64,000 nucleotides of DNA from Nocardioides sp. Root240 (GTDB lineage Bacteria > Actinomycetota > Actinomycetes > Propionibacteriales > Nocardioidaceae), in the NCBI RefSeq assembly GCF_001428825.1, contig NZ_LMIT01000011.1, positions 140,859 through 204,858 of the forward strand. The letters are read 5' to 3'. The notes under the pieces were generated by a model. The model saw only the letters and a list, made by a program, of their open reading frames with translations, was not told where the DNA came from and searched no databases. Both the position numbers and the translations under genes were made by a program. Shown piece by piece: positions 1 to 7,397 of this stretch; the first letter of the stretch is position 1; every line of letters starts with the position of its first letter.

Positions 1-459
1 CACGCTCGCCCACGCGGTGTAGGCGTAGCTGTCGCCGCCGAAGAGCCGCTCCGGCACACCCATGCCGCTCCCCGAGACCTGCCAGATGCGCGGGTCGTCG
101 CGGTGGTGCGCGAGCAGCTCGTCGGCGTACCGGAAGAAGGAGGGGTCCGGGTGGCAGTCGTCCTCGAGCACGATCGCGGACTCGACCTGCGAGAACAGCC
201 AGTCCAGGCCGAGCTCGACGTTGGCCTCGAGGCCCAGGTTCTCCGGGGCGAAGCGACGGTGCACCTCGCACGGCCAGTCGACCGCGTCGAGCAGTGCGCG
301 CGTCGCCGCGCAGAGCTCGGCGTCCTCGGGCCGGTCGGCCCGCGGGCCGTCGGCGATCACGTAGAGCTGCTGCGGTGCTGCTTCCCGGATCGCGGCGAGG
401 GTCTGCTCGGTCAGGTGCGGTCGGTTGAAGACGACCAGGGCCACAGGGGTCGTGAGCAC
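1..459 (-). CDS. Glycosyltransferase, 3' end outside window
   Basis: This is the first 153 codons of a probable cytoplasmic nucleotide-sugar glycosyltransferase; the C-terminal part lies beyond the window. Near residue 11 it has FNRPHLTEQTL, then a DGPR stretch near residue 37, and an acidic LEDDCHPDP segment near residue 98 that is probably the donor/metal site. The same layout recurs in the complete gene at 14799-15815, so the two are paralogues within one glycan locus. GTG at 459 is chosen because CCGAGGAAC lies just upstream as a ribosome site and the paralogue aligns from there. Donor and acceptor sugars cannot be deduced. Confidence 0.85.
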   Translation of the reverse strand, partial: MLTTPVALVVFNRPHLTEQTLAAIREAAPQQLYVIADGPRADRPEDAELCAATRALLDAVDWPCEVHRRFAPENLGLEANVELGLDWLFSQVESAIVLEDDCHPDPSFFRYADELLAHHRDDPRIWQVSGSGMGVPERLFGGDSYAYTAWASV

Positions 460-557
460 GTGTTCCTCGGGTGCGGGGCGGGGGGACTTCCGGGTGGACA
501 ACGGGGCAGCGTGCTCCGGGTTCCGGCGACATTCCACCAGATGGGCGAGCGCACGGT

Positions 558-563
558 TACAGT
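558..563 (+). promoter_or_regulatory. -10 element TACAGT, probable leaderless promoter
   Basis: TACAGT fits the actinobacterial -10 pattern TANNNT. It ends 8 nt before the GTG at 572, so transcription would start at or next to the start codon. No ribosome site precedes that GTG, which agrees with a leaderless mRNA. No clear -35 element was seen. Confidence 0.4.
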
Positions 564-571
564 TTCCGACC

Positions 572-1618
572 GTGTCCCCCACCAACTCCTCGCCCGTGGC
601 CAAGGCCCGCCACTGGGCCACCCAGCGCACCAAGATCGCTGCGGCGCGCGCCGGCTTCCTGATCACCCGGATGAACGAGGAGAGCCGCCGCTACGTCGAG
701 ATCTCCCACAACGACGAGGTGCCGCTTCCTGCCGGTGCCGAGCACGAGCTGCGGCCCGACAACCCCGCGCTCGACGAGCTCGAGGCGGCGTACGACGGCC
801 TCGGCATCCCCGCTGCCGCGCACACCCAGTGGCGCCAGAGCTTCCTGAAGAAGAACCTGTCGCTCGCGTGGTTCCGCGGCGACAACGCCTACGTGTGGCA
901 GTTCCGCCACCTCGGCAACTCCGCACGGATCCGGATGTACCTGTCGATGCTGGACGTGAAGCAGCGCGACCGGCTCGGCCTGTTCGACAAGCTGAGCGAG
1001 GACGGCCTGTTCGGCGCGTTCACGTTCACCTTCGGCGACCGCGCCCCGATCAGCCGCGACCTGCTCGACAGCATCAACGAGATCAACTACCTCGACGACC
1101 AGATGGGCCTGTCGTCCATCGAGGGCCTGCGCGTCCTCGACATCGGCGCCGGCTACGGTCGCCTCGCCCACCGGATGGCGACCGCCTTCCCGGACATCGC
1201 CGCCTACGACTGCATCGACGGCGTCTCCACGTCGACCTTCCTGTGCTCGTACTACACCCGCTTCCGCGAGCTGCCCGAGGCGGTGCGCGTCGTCCGCCTC
1301 GACGAGCACGAGAAGCTCGGCGAGCGCTACGACGTCGCCGTCAACATCCACAGCTTCTCGGAGTGCTCCCTCGACGCCATCCGCTGGTGGCTCGACCGGA
1401 TCGCCGAGCGCGACATCCCGTGGCTGCTCATCGTCCCGAACACCCCGGACGAGCTGCGCAGCACCGAGGCCGACGGTTCCATGAAGCCGTTCCGCCAGGA
1501 CGTCCTCGACCGGGGCTACGAGCTGGTCGACGACCGCCCGATCCACCAGTCGGACGAGCTGCGCGAGCTGATCGACCTGCACGACCGGTTCTACCTGTTC
1601 AAGCGCAAGGGCGCCTGA
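572..1618 (+). CDS. Putative sugar O-methyltransferase
   Basis: This 348-residue protein resembles the SAM-dependent enzymes annotated as putative sugar O-methyltransferases in polysaccharide loci. The SAM-binding motif I is VLDIGAGYGRL near residue 187, followed by an acidic strand-end region (YDCIDGV). The N-terminal 180 residues, containing an SFLKKNLSLAWFRGDN segment, are typical of that family and may bind the glycan. GTG at 572 is preferred over upstream in-frame starts because the -10 TACAGT sits 8 nt before it and translation further upstream reads low-complexity sequence. It is divergent from the glycosyltransferase at 459 and convergent with the sulfotransferase. Its likely role is methylating a sugar residue of the locus product. 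Confidence 0.8.
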   Translation: MSPTNSSPVAKARHWATQRTKIAAARAGFLITRMNEESRRYVEISHNDEVPLPAGAEHELRPDNPALDELEAAYDGLGIPAAAHTQWRQSFLKKNLSLAWFRGDNAYVWQFRHLGNSARIRMYLSMLDVKQRDRLGLFDKLSEDGLFGAFTFTFGDRAPISRDLLDSINEINYLDDQMGLSSIEGLRVLDIGAGYGRLAHRMATAFPDIAAYDCIDGVSTSTFLCSYYTRFRELPEAVRVVRLDEHEKLGERYDVAVNIHSFSECSLDAIRWWLDRIAERDIPWLLIVPNTPDELRSTEADGSMKPFRQDVLDRGYELVDDRPIHQSDELRELIDLHDRFYLFKRKGA

Positions 1619-1660
1619 CCGCTCGGGCCAGGAGGCCCCACGACGCGGGCCGCCCGCCGT

Positions 1661-2722
1661 TCACACGCTCCAGTGCTCGAACGGCAGGCCGGTCAGCGCC
1701 CGCAGCCGTGCGGCCTCCGGCGCCAGCAGCTCCTTGAGCCGCGCCTCGGTCCCGGGCGCGAGGGTGGGACGCTCGACGAGGTTCCCCGAGCGGCGCCAGG
1801 CCGCCATGCTGATCATCTTGCGCGGCCCGGCGGGCAGGCGTCGTACGGCGCGCAGGAGCGGCCCGCGGCGCAGCTTCAGCACCCAGGCGGGGATCTGGTA
1901 CTTCTCCTCGAGCGTGTTGTGGCGCCCGTAGTCCTCGGCGCTCACGTCGGGCGGCGTCAGGCCGAGGAAGGTGAAGACCCGGGCCATCGTGCCGACGACG
2001 TCGGCGCCGAGGTCGGCGAGGTCGAGCACGAGGATCTGCTCCGCCGGGTAGCGACGCAGGAACTCCTCCAGCTGGGTGGCGTAACGGCTCGACGCCATCA
2101 CCGCGTTGGCCGGGTCGGCGGCGTCGACGGCCTCCTCGTCGAGCGTGCGGTGGGCGTGGTGCCACTGCAGCTGCTCGACGTAGTCGGCGACGATCCGGTC
2201 GACCGGGTCGCGGACCAGGTAGATCAGCTTGGCGTCGGGGACCAGGTCGGCCATCCGGTCCACCACCCCCGGTACGACGGGGAACTTGGTGTAGTGCGGC
2301 GAGGACTCCACCCGGATGCGGGTGCCCGTGGGGAAGTGGTCCTGGTAGCGACCGACCCAGCCGAGCGCGCCCGGGTCGGAGAAGAAGCGCATCTCCTTCT
2401 CGGTCGACACCGCGACGTCGGGGTGGACGTCGAGGTAGTTGTGCATGCTCGTCGTACCGGCCTTCATGGCGCCGATCACGATCACGTTCGGAAGGCGGTC
2501 GGGGTCCGGCGTCGTCGGCACCGCGTCCGCCCGGGCCACGCGGTTGCGCGGCGCGAAGTGCGCGGAGCAGTTCACGCAGGCGTCGAGCGGGTGCCCCTCG
2601 GAGCGCAACGACCAGCCCAGCTTCGTCATCTGCTCGGGGGTGCCGACGGTCAGCACCGGGGGGATGCAGACGTCACACTGCAGGGAGACCTGGGCACCGG
2701 GAACCTCGGCAAGCACGACCAC
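1661..2722 (-). CDS. PAPS-dependent sulfotransferase with N-terminal CxxC pairs
   Basis: This 353-residue enzyme should transfer sulfate from PAPS to a carbohydrate or lipid hydroxyl. The 5'-phosphosulfate loop is GAMKAGTTS (residues 84-92) and the 3'-phosphate region is LVRDPVDRI. The odd feature is an 80-residue N-terminal extension with CDVC (16-19) and CVNC (49-52), a pattern expected of a zinc-binding finger that ordinary bacterial sulfotransferases lack. The start is GTG at 2722, with TATTCT 8-9 nt upstream on the same strand. It is divergent from the acyltransferase-ACP-ketoreductase operon, suggesting that sulfation and acylation act on one product. The acceptor is unknown. Confidence 0.88.
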   Translation of the reverse strand: MVVLAEVPGAQVSLQCDVCIPPVLTVGTPEQMTKLGWSLRSEGHPLDACVNCSAHFAPRNRVARADAVPTTPDPDRLPNVIVIGAMKAGTTSMHNYLDVHPDVAVSTEKEMRFFSDPGALGWVGRYQDHFPTGTRIRVESSPHYTKFPVVPGVVDRMADLVPDAKLIYLVRDPVDRIVADYVEQLQWHHAHRTLDEEAVDAADPANAVMASSRYATQLEEFLRRYPAEQILVLDLADLGADVVGTMARVFTFLGLTPPDVSAEDYGRHNTLEEKYQIPAWVLKLRRGPLLRAVRRLPAGPRKMISMAAWRRSGNLVERPTLAPGTEARLKELLAPEAARLRALTGLPFEHWSV

Positions 2723-2772
2723 GGGCGTGAGAATACGGCCCAGCCGTCGTTGGTGATGTGTAAGGTCGCGTC
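2723..2772. promoter_or_regulatory. 50-bp divergent promoter region
   Basis: Only 50 bp separate the GTG starts of the sulfotransferase (leftward) and the acyltransferase (rightward). On the plus strand TAAGGT (2760-2765) lies 7 nt before GTG 2773. On the minus strand TATTCT lies about 8 nt before GTG 2722. Both fit TANNNT -10 elements serving leaderless or nearly leaderless transcripts, so the two units may be co-regulated. Confidence 0.4.
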
Positions 2773-3474
2773 GTGCGACAGGCCCTCACGACTCTTGTGT
2801 TCCTGCTGCCGCCGAGCGGACTCAAGATCCGCCTCCTCAACCGGCTCGGGCACCAGATCCACCCGACGGCCGTCATCGGCATCTGCCTGGTCCGCCGGGT
2901 CGAGCGGTTCGAGGTCGGCGAGCGGTCGCTGATCCACCACTTCAACCTGTTCCGCGACCTCCGCCTGGTCAAGCTCGGCGAGGGCTGCCGGATCATGCTG
3001 TTCAACCAGGTCGTCGGCGACTCCGGCTACGAGCCCGGCGCCGAGCAGACCGAGAACCTGCGCACGCTGCGGCTGGGCGACTTCTCGCACATCATCAGCC
3101 AGCACTACCTGGACTGCGGCGGCGGCGTGGTGCTCGGCAACGAGACCTGGGTGACCGGGATCCGCTCGACGCTGCTGTCCCACGCCTTCGACCCCACCAA
3201 CGGCGGCGTCATCCTCGACCCGGTCACGATCGGCGACCGCGCGGTCGTGGCGACGTCCTGCACGATGCTGCCCGGCACGACGATCGGCGAGGGCGCCCTC
3301 ATCGCTGCCGGGTCGACGACCTGGACCGGCCAGGAGGCCAAGGGCGGCCACCTGCACGGCGGTGTGCCGGCTCGCCGGCTCGCCGCGATCGACATCCCCG
3401 CACATGTCTACCTGCGGGCCCGTCACCCCGGGGCCACCGGTGTCGTTGCCCCTCCGAACCCCCCATCTGAGTAG
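2773..3474 (+). CDS. Hexapeptide-repeat acyltransferase (WcaF-like)
   Basis: This 233-residue protein has the left-handed beta-helix pattern of hexapeptide acyltransferases. Repeating I/V-G units run through VIGICLVRRVERFEVGERSLI and again through TIGDRAVVATSCTMLPGTTI near residues 155-175. The late H-A-F-D and T-W-S/T-like positions suit an O-acetyl or O-acyl transferase acting on glycans. It starts at GTG 2773 and is followed after 8 nt by an acyl carrier protein. An acyl-ACP donor rather than acetyl-CoA is therefore possible, but that is inference from the operon. It probably decorates the polysaccharide on the cytoplasmic side. Confidence 0.85.
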   Translation: MRQALTTLVFLLPPSGLKIRLLNRLGHQIHPTAVIGICLVRRVERFEVGERSLIHHFNLFRDLRLVKLGEGCRIMLFNQVVGDSGYEPGAEQTENLRTLRLGDFSHIISQHYLDCGGGVVLGNETWVTGIRSTLLSHAFDPTNGGVILDPVTIGDRAVVATSCTMLPGTTIGEGALIAAGSTTWTGQEAKGGHLHGGVPARRLAAIDIPAHVYLRARHPGATGVVAPPNPPSE

Positions 3475-3482
3475 AGGCTGGC

Positions 3483-3740
3483 ATGAACGAAGTTGAGACC
3501 AGGATCGTCGCGATCGTCACGGAGCTCCTCGAGCGCTCCGACCGCGAGGACCTCACCGTGACCCTCGAGTCCCGCCTGCACGGCGACGACGGCCTCGGCC
3601 TGGACTCGCTCCAGACCGCCGAGCTGTCGGCGATCCTCGAGGACGAGCTCGGCACCGACCCGTTCGGCGCCGGCCTGCTTCCCGAGACCGTCGGCGAGGT
3701 CGTGGCGTTCTACGCCGACCAGGCCGCGGCCTCCGCATGA
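3483..3740 (+). CDS. Acyl carrier protein
   Basis: This 85-residue acidic four-helix carrier protein has GLDSLQ at residues 39-44, where Ser42 should receive the 4'-phosphopantetheine arm. It starts at ATG 3483, 8 nt after the acyltransferase stop, and its stop overlaps the start of the ketoreductase (ATGA). A dedicated ACP inside a sugar-nucleotide locus implies that an acyl chain is built or carried for attachment to the glycan. No ketosynthase is visible in the window, so the chain may be loaded by the acyl-AMP ligase at 7398 or supplied by the general fatty acid pathway. Confidence 0.93.
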   Translation: MNEVETRIVAIVTELLERSDREDLTVTLESRLHGDDGLGLDSLQTAELSAILEDELGTDPFGAGLLPETVGEVVAFYADQAAASA

Positions 3741-4492
3741 GCGCACCCGAAGGTTCGGCGGCTCCCCGCACCGTCATCATCACCGGCGGCAGCCGGGGTC
3801 TCGGCGAGGGGATCGTCCAGCACTTCCTCGACGCCGGCGACCGGGTCGCCACCTGTGCTCGCAGCGAGACCGACGCCGTGCGCACCTGGCAGAAGGACCC
3901 GGCCTACGACGGCCGGTTCCTCTTCCGCGAGGTCGACCTCGCGGACCGCGAGGCCTGCACCGCGTTCGTCAAGGACGTCCTCGGTGAGTGGAAGTCGGTC
4001 GACATCCTCGTCAACAACGCCGGCGTCGCCCGCGACGGCATCCTGGCGCTGTTCTCCGACGAGGACACCGACACGGTCATCGACCTGAACCTCAAGGCGA
4101 CCATCCACCTGAGCCGCCAGATCGTCCGCAACATGCTGGCGCACGGCGGCGGCCGGATCGTGAACATCTCCTCGATCACCGGCCTGACCGGCTACCGCGG
4201 GCTCAGCGTCTACGGCGCCACCAAGGCCGCCCTCGACGGCTTCACACGCGGTCTCGCCCGCGAGGTCGGCTCGCGCAAGATCACGGTCAACAGCATCGCC
4301 TCGGGCTACCTCAAGACCGAGATGAGCCACGGCCTCGACGACGGCCAGCTGCAGCAGATCATCCGTCGTACGCCGGCGGGCCGGCTCGGCGACCCCGAGG
4401 ACATCGCGCGCGCGATCGCCTTCCTGGTCGACGAGAAGAACGACTGGATCACCGGTCAGGTGCTCGTGGTCGACGGCGGCCTCACCGCCTGA
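3737..4492 (+). CDS. SDR oxidoreductase, 3-oxoacyl-ACP reductase-like
   Basis: This 251-residue classical short-chain dehydrogenase has the cofactor motif TGGSRGLGEGI (residues 15-25), NNAG near residue 92, and the catalytic Ser...YGATK set in the segment after NISSITG. Its length and C-terminal GQVLVVDGGLTA are typical of FabG-type 3-oxoacyl-ACP reductases using NADPH. The start overlaps the ACP stop by 4 nt, so the two proteins are translationally coupled and probably work on the same acyl thioester. A sugar ketoreductase role is the main alternative. The gene ends at a strong bidirectional hairpin shared with the convergent flippase gene. Confidence 0.9.
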   Translation: MSAPEGSAAPRTVIITGGSRGLGEGIVQHFLDAGDRVATCARSETDAVRTWQKDPAYDGRFLFREVDLADREACTAFVKDVLGEWKSVDILVNNAGVARDGILALFSDEDTDTVIDLNLKATIHLSRQIVRNMLAHGGGRIVNISSITGLTGYRGLSVYGATKAALDGFTRGLAREVGSRKITVNSIASGYLKTEMSHGLDDGQLQQIIRRTPAGRLGDPEDIARAIAFLVDEKNDWITGQVLVVDGGLTA

Positions 4493-4512
4493 CCCGGACG
4501 ACAGCAGCGCCG

Positions 4513-4542
4513 CAGGCCTGACGGGCTCGCCCGTCAGGCCTG
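4513..4542. terminator. Bidirectional hairpin between convergent genes
   Basis: A perfect 14-bp stem (CAGGCCTGACGGGC paired with its complement) closes on a 2-nt spacer, so the folded loop uses the innermost bases. It overlaps the last codons of the flippase gene (stop at 4534) and follows the SDR stop at 4492. No long T-tract is present on either side, so it may act as a GC-rich actinobacterial terminator or an mRNA-end stabiliser. Confidence 0.7.
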
Positions 4543-5826
4543 TCGCGTCTCCACGCCCTGCCGGCCGCGCGCGGCGTGGCGGCCCCTGGGGGCGCGGTTG
4601 TCCCAGGCGATGGCGACCCACCAGCAGGCGGTCGAGGCCGCCGTACCGACGGCCATGGCCCACAGCGCACCCTCGGCGTCGCCGAGCGCGGCACCGGCGA
4701 CCATGCAGACGCCGATCAGCAGCAGCGCCACGATGTCGGTCACCATCGCGGTCTGGATCCGGTGCCGGCCGATCAGTGCCGCGCGCAGGCCGCTCTGGCC
4801 CGCCATCAGCAGCACCTTGCAGCTGATGGCCAGCATCAGCGGCTGGACGAGGTCCCATGCCTCGCCGAGGACCGCCCACCCGATCGGGTCGGGGAGGAAC
4901 ACCAGGACCAGCAGGTTGACCACGCCGACGGCCACGCAGATCACGATCGCCTTGCGGACGTGGCCCCACCAGGCGCCCTGGTCCTCGCGGTCGCGGGCGA
5001 TGTCGGTGGCGGCGGCGGTCGAGACGGCCAGCTGGACGGCGGTGCTGGGGGCGGCCAGCAGCGTCGCCGCCCGGTACGCCGCCACGGCGAGCGCCGAGCT
5101 GAACAACGTCATGAGCGAGGCGAAGAGCAGGGTGATGCCGCTGCTCGCGACGCCGCTGACCAGCGAGCGCCACGAGAACGACCAGTGCTCGCGCACCCAG
5201 GCGACGCCGTCGCGGTCGGGCAGGCCGTACTGCACGAAGACCCAGAGCCCGGAGATGCCCCCGGCCCAGCTCCACAGCAGCACCGGCCAGACCAGGCTGT
5301 CGAGACCCCCGGCCAGCGCGCCCCCGAAGCCGACGATCATGAGCAGGAACCACAGTCCGTCGATCACGACGGCCCGGCCCGGCTCGCGGCGCGCGATCGA
5401 GAGGTAGCGGCCGACGTCCTGGACGACCAGCAGCGGCATGGGTACGGCGAGCGCCAGCACCGGCCACGCCAGCGCACTGCCCGACAGCAGCAGTCCCGCA
5501 CCGGCCAGACCGGTGAGCACGCCAGCGGCGAGCCCGGTCACCGTGGCCGAGGCCAGGATCGTGCGCGGCCGCTCGTCGGCCTCCTCCGGGTGCACGACGA
5601 CGGTGGTCGAGATCAGGCTGCGCACGGCGACCTGGGCCACCGTGTAGACCATCACGATCAGGCTGAACCGCCCGAAGTCGACCGGGTCGAAGGCGTGCGC
5701 GACCCAGATCAGCGCGGCGATGTTCGACAGGCTGGAGAGCACCTGGTCGACCGTGATCAGGCTGAGCCGGCTCCCCGCGCCCTTCTGCCGCGGCGCCGCC
5801 TCAGTGGCCTCCTCTGTTGCGCTCAC
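4534..5826 (-). CDS. Oligosaccharide flippase (Wzx/MATE-like)
   Basis: This 430-residue integral membrane protein has about 12 hydrophobic segments spread along its whole length, beginning near residue 25 (LITVDQVLSSLSNIAALIWV). It matches the polysaccharide flippase family that moves lipid-linked oligosaccharide units across the cytoplasmic membrane. The start is GTG 5826, overlapping the stop of the upstream condensation-domain gene by 4 nt (GTGA), so the two are coupled. That coupling hints that the condensation-domain protein modifies the unit just before export. It pairs functionally with the polymerase-like gene at 22516 and the phosphoglycosyl transferase at 20980. Confidence 0.86.
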   Translation of the reverse strand: MSATEEATEAAPRQKGAGSRLSLITVDQVLSSLSNIAALIWVAHAFDPVDFGRFSLIVMVYTVAQVAVRSLISTTVVVHPEEADERPRTILASATVTGLAAGVLTGLAGAGLLLSGSALAWPVLALAVPMPLLVVQDVGRYLSIARREPGRAVVIDGLWFLLMIVGFGGALAGGLDSLVWPVLLWSWAGGISGLWVFVQYGLPDRDGVAWVREHWSFSWRSLVSGVASSGITLLFASLMTLFSSALAVAAYRAATLLAAPSTAVQLAVSTAAATDIARDREDQGAWWGHVRKAIVICVAVGVVNLLVLVFLPDPIGWAVLGEAWDLVQPLMLAISCKVLLMAGQSGLRAALIGRHRIQTAMVTDIVALLLIGVCMVAGAALGDAEGALWAMAVGTAASTACWWVAIAWDNRAPRGRHAARGRQGVETRQA

Positions 5827-7088
5827 CGGCCCGCCGCGACATCGTCCAGGAAGGCGCGGTAGGTCGCGATGAGGCCGGCCGAGCGGTCCACGTCGATGCG
5901 GTTGTCGTCGGTCGCGATGGTGTGCACGAGCCGGCCGCGGTAGCTCAGCGTCGCCACGAACACCACCTGGTTGGGGGCAGGCGCGAGCTGGCCCTGCACG
6001 AAGGTCAGCCACTCCGGGTCGGTGCCCGGGTCGATGACGCCCATGTTGCTCACGACCAGGCACGGCGGCCCGGCGCTCAACGCGGCCGCCACCAGGTTGC
6101 GCCCCGTCTCGAGGTCCTCGACCTTCTCGGTGCGGGTGAGCTGGAAGAAGAGGTCGCCCTCGCCCCGCGCGAGAGCCTCGCGGATCGTCGCGACGATCTC
6201 GCCGGAGAGCGTCCACGGGTCGGTCGGGTCCACGCGGAAGGGGCGCGCCAGCACCGCAACGGACATCGCGGTGGGGGCGTCGGGGGTCGGGCTGGGCGTC
6301 GACAGGTCGGCGGGTACGGCGAGCTGCACCGTCGCGCGCCCGTCGCCGCCCGGCGCGTCGGCGTCGCACAGCTCGCGCGCCACGATGCCGAGCCACGCCG
6401 CGGCCACGGTCGAGAATGCGCTCGATCGGTGCGCCCGACCGGCGGCCAGGAAGGCTGCCGCGGGCTCCGGCTCGAGGACCAGCTGCTGCAGCCGCGGCCG
6501 CGCCGGCACGGAGGTCTCCGGCCACCACTCCGGTCCGGGGGTCCCGAGCTCGAGGTTGCGCGCGCGGATCGTGCGCAGCAGCTCGAACATCGCCGTACGG
6601 TCCTGCTGCCACGCGTGGGCGTCCTCCACGGGCGGCGGCGGGGTCGACAGCTCCTGCTGCTCGGGGATGTCCTGGCCGTCGAGCAGGCGCACCAGCCACT
6701 GGACCTCGCCGAGGCCGATCCGGCCGTCGAGCAGCGCGTGGTGACCGAGCAGGATCAGCCGCGAGCGCCCCTCCTCGCGGCTGCACAGGTGGAGGAGCCT
6801 GGGCGCGAGGCCGAGCTCGTGGCGAACGGTGGCCTCCTCGTCGAACACCTGGTCCCAGGCGTCCGTGGGCAGCTCACGCGTCGTGAGGTGGCCGGGCGCG
6901 ACGCCCGGGTCGGCGAGGGTGAGGTCGTCGGTGGCGACCGCGCGGCCGAGGATCCGGCGGGCACGGAACTCGTCCCACACGGCGGCGACGGTCTCGTGCT
7001 CGAAGCAGCGCGCGAGGTCCGCGGAGATCATCACGTTGCTCGGCCACTGGTGGTCGAGGAAGGTGTAGTACTTCTCCGGGGTCGTCAT
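5823..7088 (-). CDS. Condensation-domain acyltransferase (PapA/C-domain-like)
   Basis: This stand-alone 421-residue protein has the condensation/PapA/WES superfamily signature HHALLDG (His116-Gly122), the HHxxxDG active site that deprotonates an acceptor hydroxyl or amine and accepts an acyl thioester. The late VSNMGVIDPG segment corresponds to the second structural motif region of the fold. In mycobacteria such proteins esterify glycolipids, so this protein could O-acylate the locus glycan with chains from the ACP at 3483. It starts at ATG 7088; no clear ribosome site is seen, and a GTG 12 nt upstream is an alternative. Coupled by 4 nt to the flippase gene. Confidence 0.85.
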   Translation of the reverse strand: MTTPEKYYTFLDHQWPSNVMISADLARCFEHETVAAVWDEFRARRILGRAVATDDLTLADPGVAPGHLTTRELPTDAWDQVFDEEATVRHELGLAPRLLHLCSREEGRSRLILLGHHALLDGRIGLGEVQWLVRLLDGQDIPEQQELSTPPPPVEDAHAWQQDRTAMFELLRTIRARNLELGTPGPEWWPETSVPARPRLQQLVLEPEPAAAFLAAGRAHRSSAFSTVAAAWLGIVARELCDADAPGGDGRATVQLAVPADLSTPSPTPDAPTAMSVAVLARPFRVDPTDPWTLSGEIVATIREALARGEGDLFFQLTRTEKVEDLETGRNLVAAALSAGPPCLVVSNMGVIDPGTDPEWLTFVQGQLAPAPNQVVFVATLSYRGRLVHTIATDDNRIDVDRSAGLIATYRAFLDDVAAGR

Positions 7089-7397
7089 CGGACGGTGCAC
7101 GCCCACGTCAGTGGTCACCCCCGGACATTGTTCGAGGGTGGCCCGTGCTCCGGGTGCGTGCCCGGCAAGGCGGCGGAGCGAAGTCGTACTCGTTCGTCCA
7201 ACGAGCGACGCCAACGCCGCCGGGTGCGTGCCCGGGGTGCGGGACACGCGAACAAGGTCCGGGGGTGGCCACTCACTGCTCCTCTTCGTAACCCGGTGCA
7301 GAACGCACCGGCTCCCTTTCCAACGCTCGCGACGGGCGAGCGTCACGATCCTCCCACCCGTCGCGGTGCCTTGCTCGTGCTCGGCCATACTGGCGCC
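7089..7397. other. 309-bp divergent intergenic region
   Basis: This gap lies between the starts of the condensation-domain gene and the acyl-AMP ligase. More than half of it (7110-7273) is the long inverted-repeat element described separately. The remaining 124 bp before ATG 7398 must hold the ligase promoter; CATACT at 7386-7391 is a weak -10 candidate. No coding signal was found. Confidence 0.7.
7110..7273. repeat. 164-bp imperfect inverted-repeat element, copy A1
   Basis: The two ends are imperfect inverted repeats: AGTGGTCACCCCCGGAC at the left and its near complement at the right, followed inward by GTGCGTGCCCGG-type arms. A homologous element lies at 62113-62294, with similar arms and a partly similar centre containing CAACGCCG. 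Its size, terminal symmetry and dispersed copies fit a MITE-like or large BIME-like element. No open frame is conserved between the copies. Confidence 0.7.
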
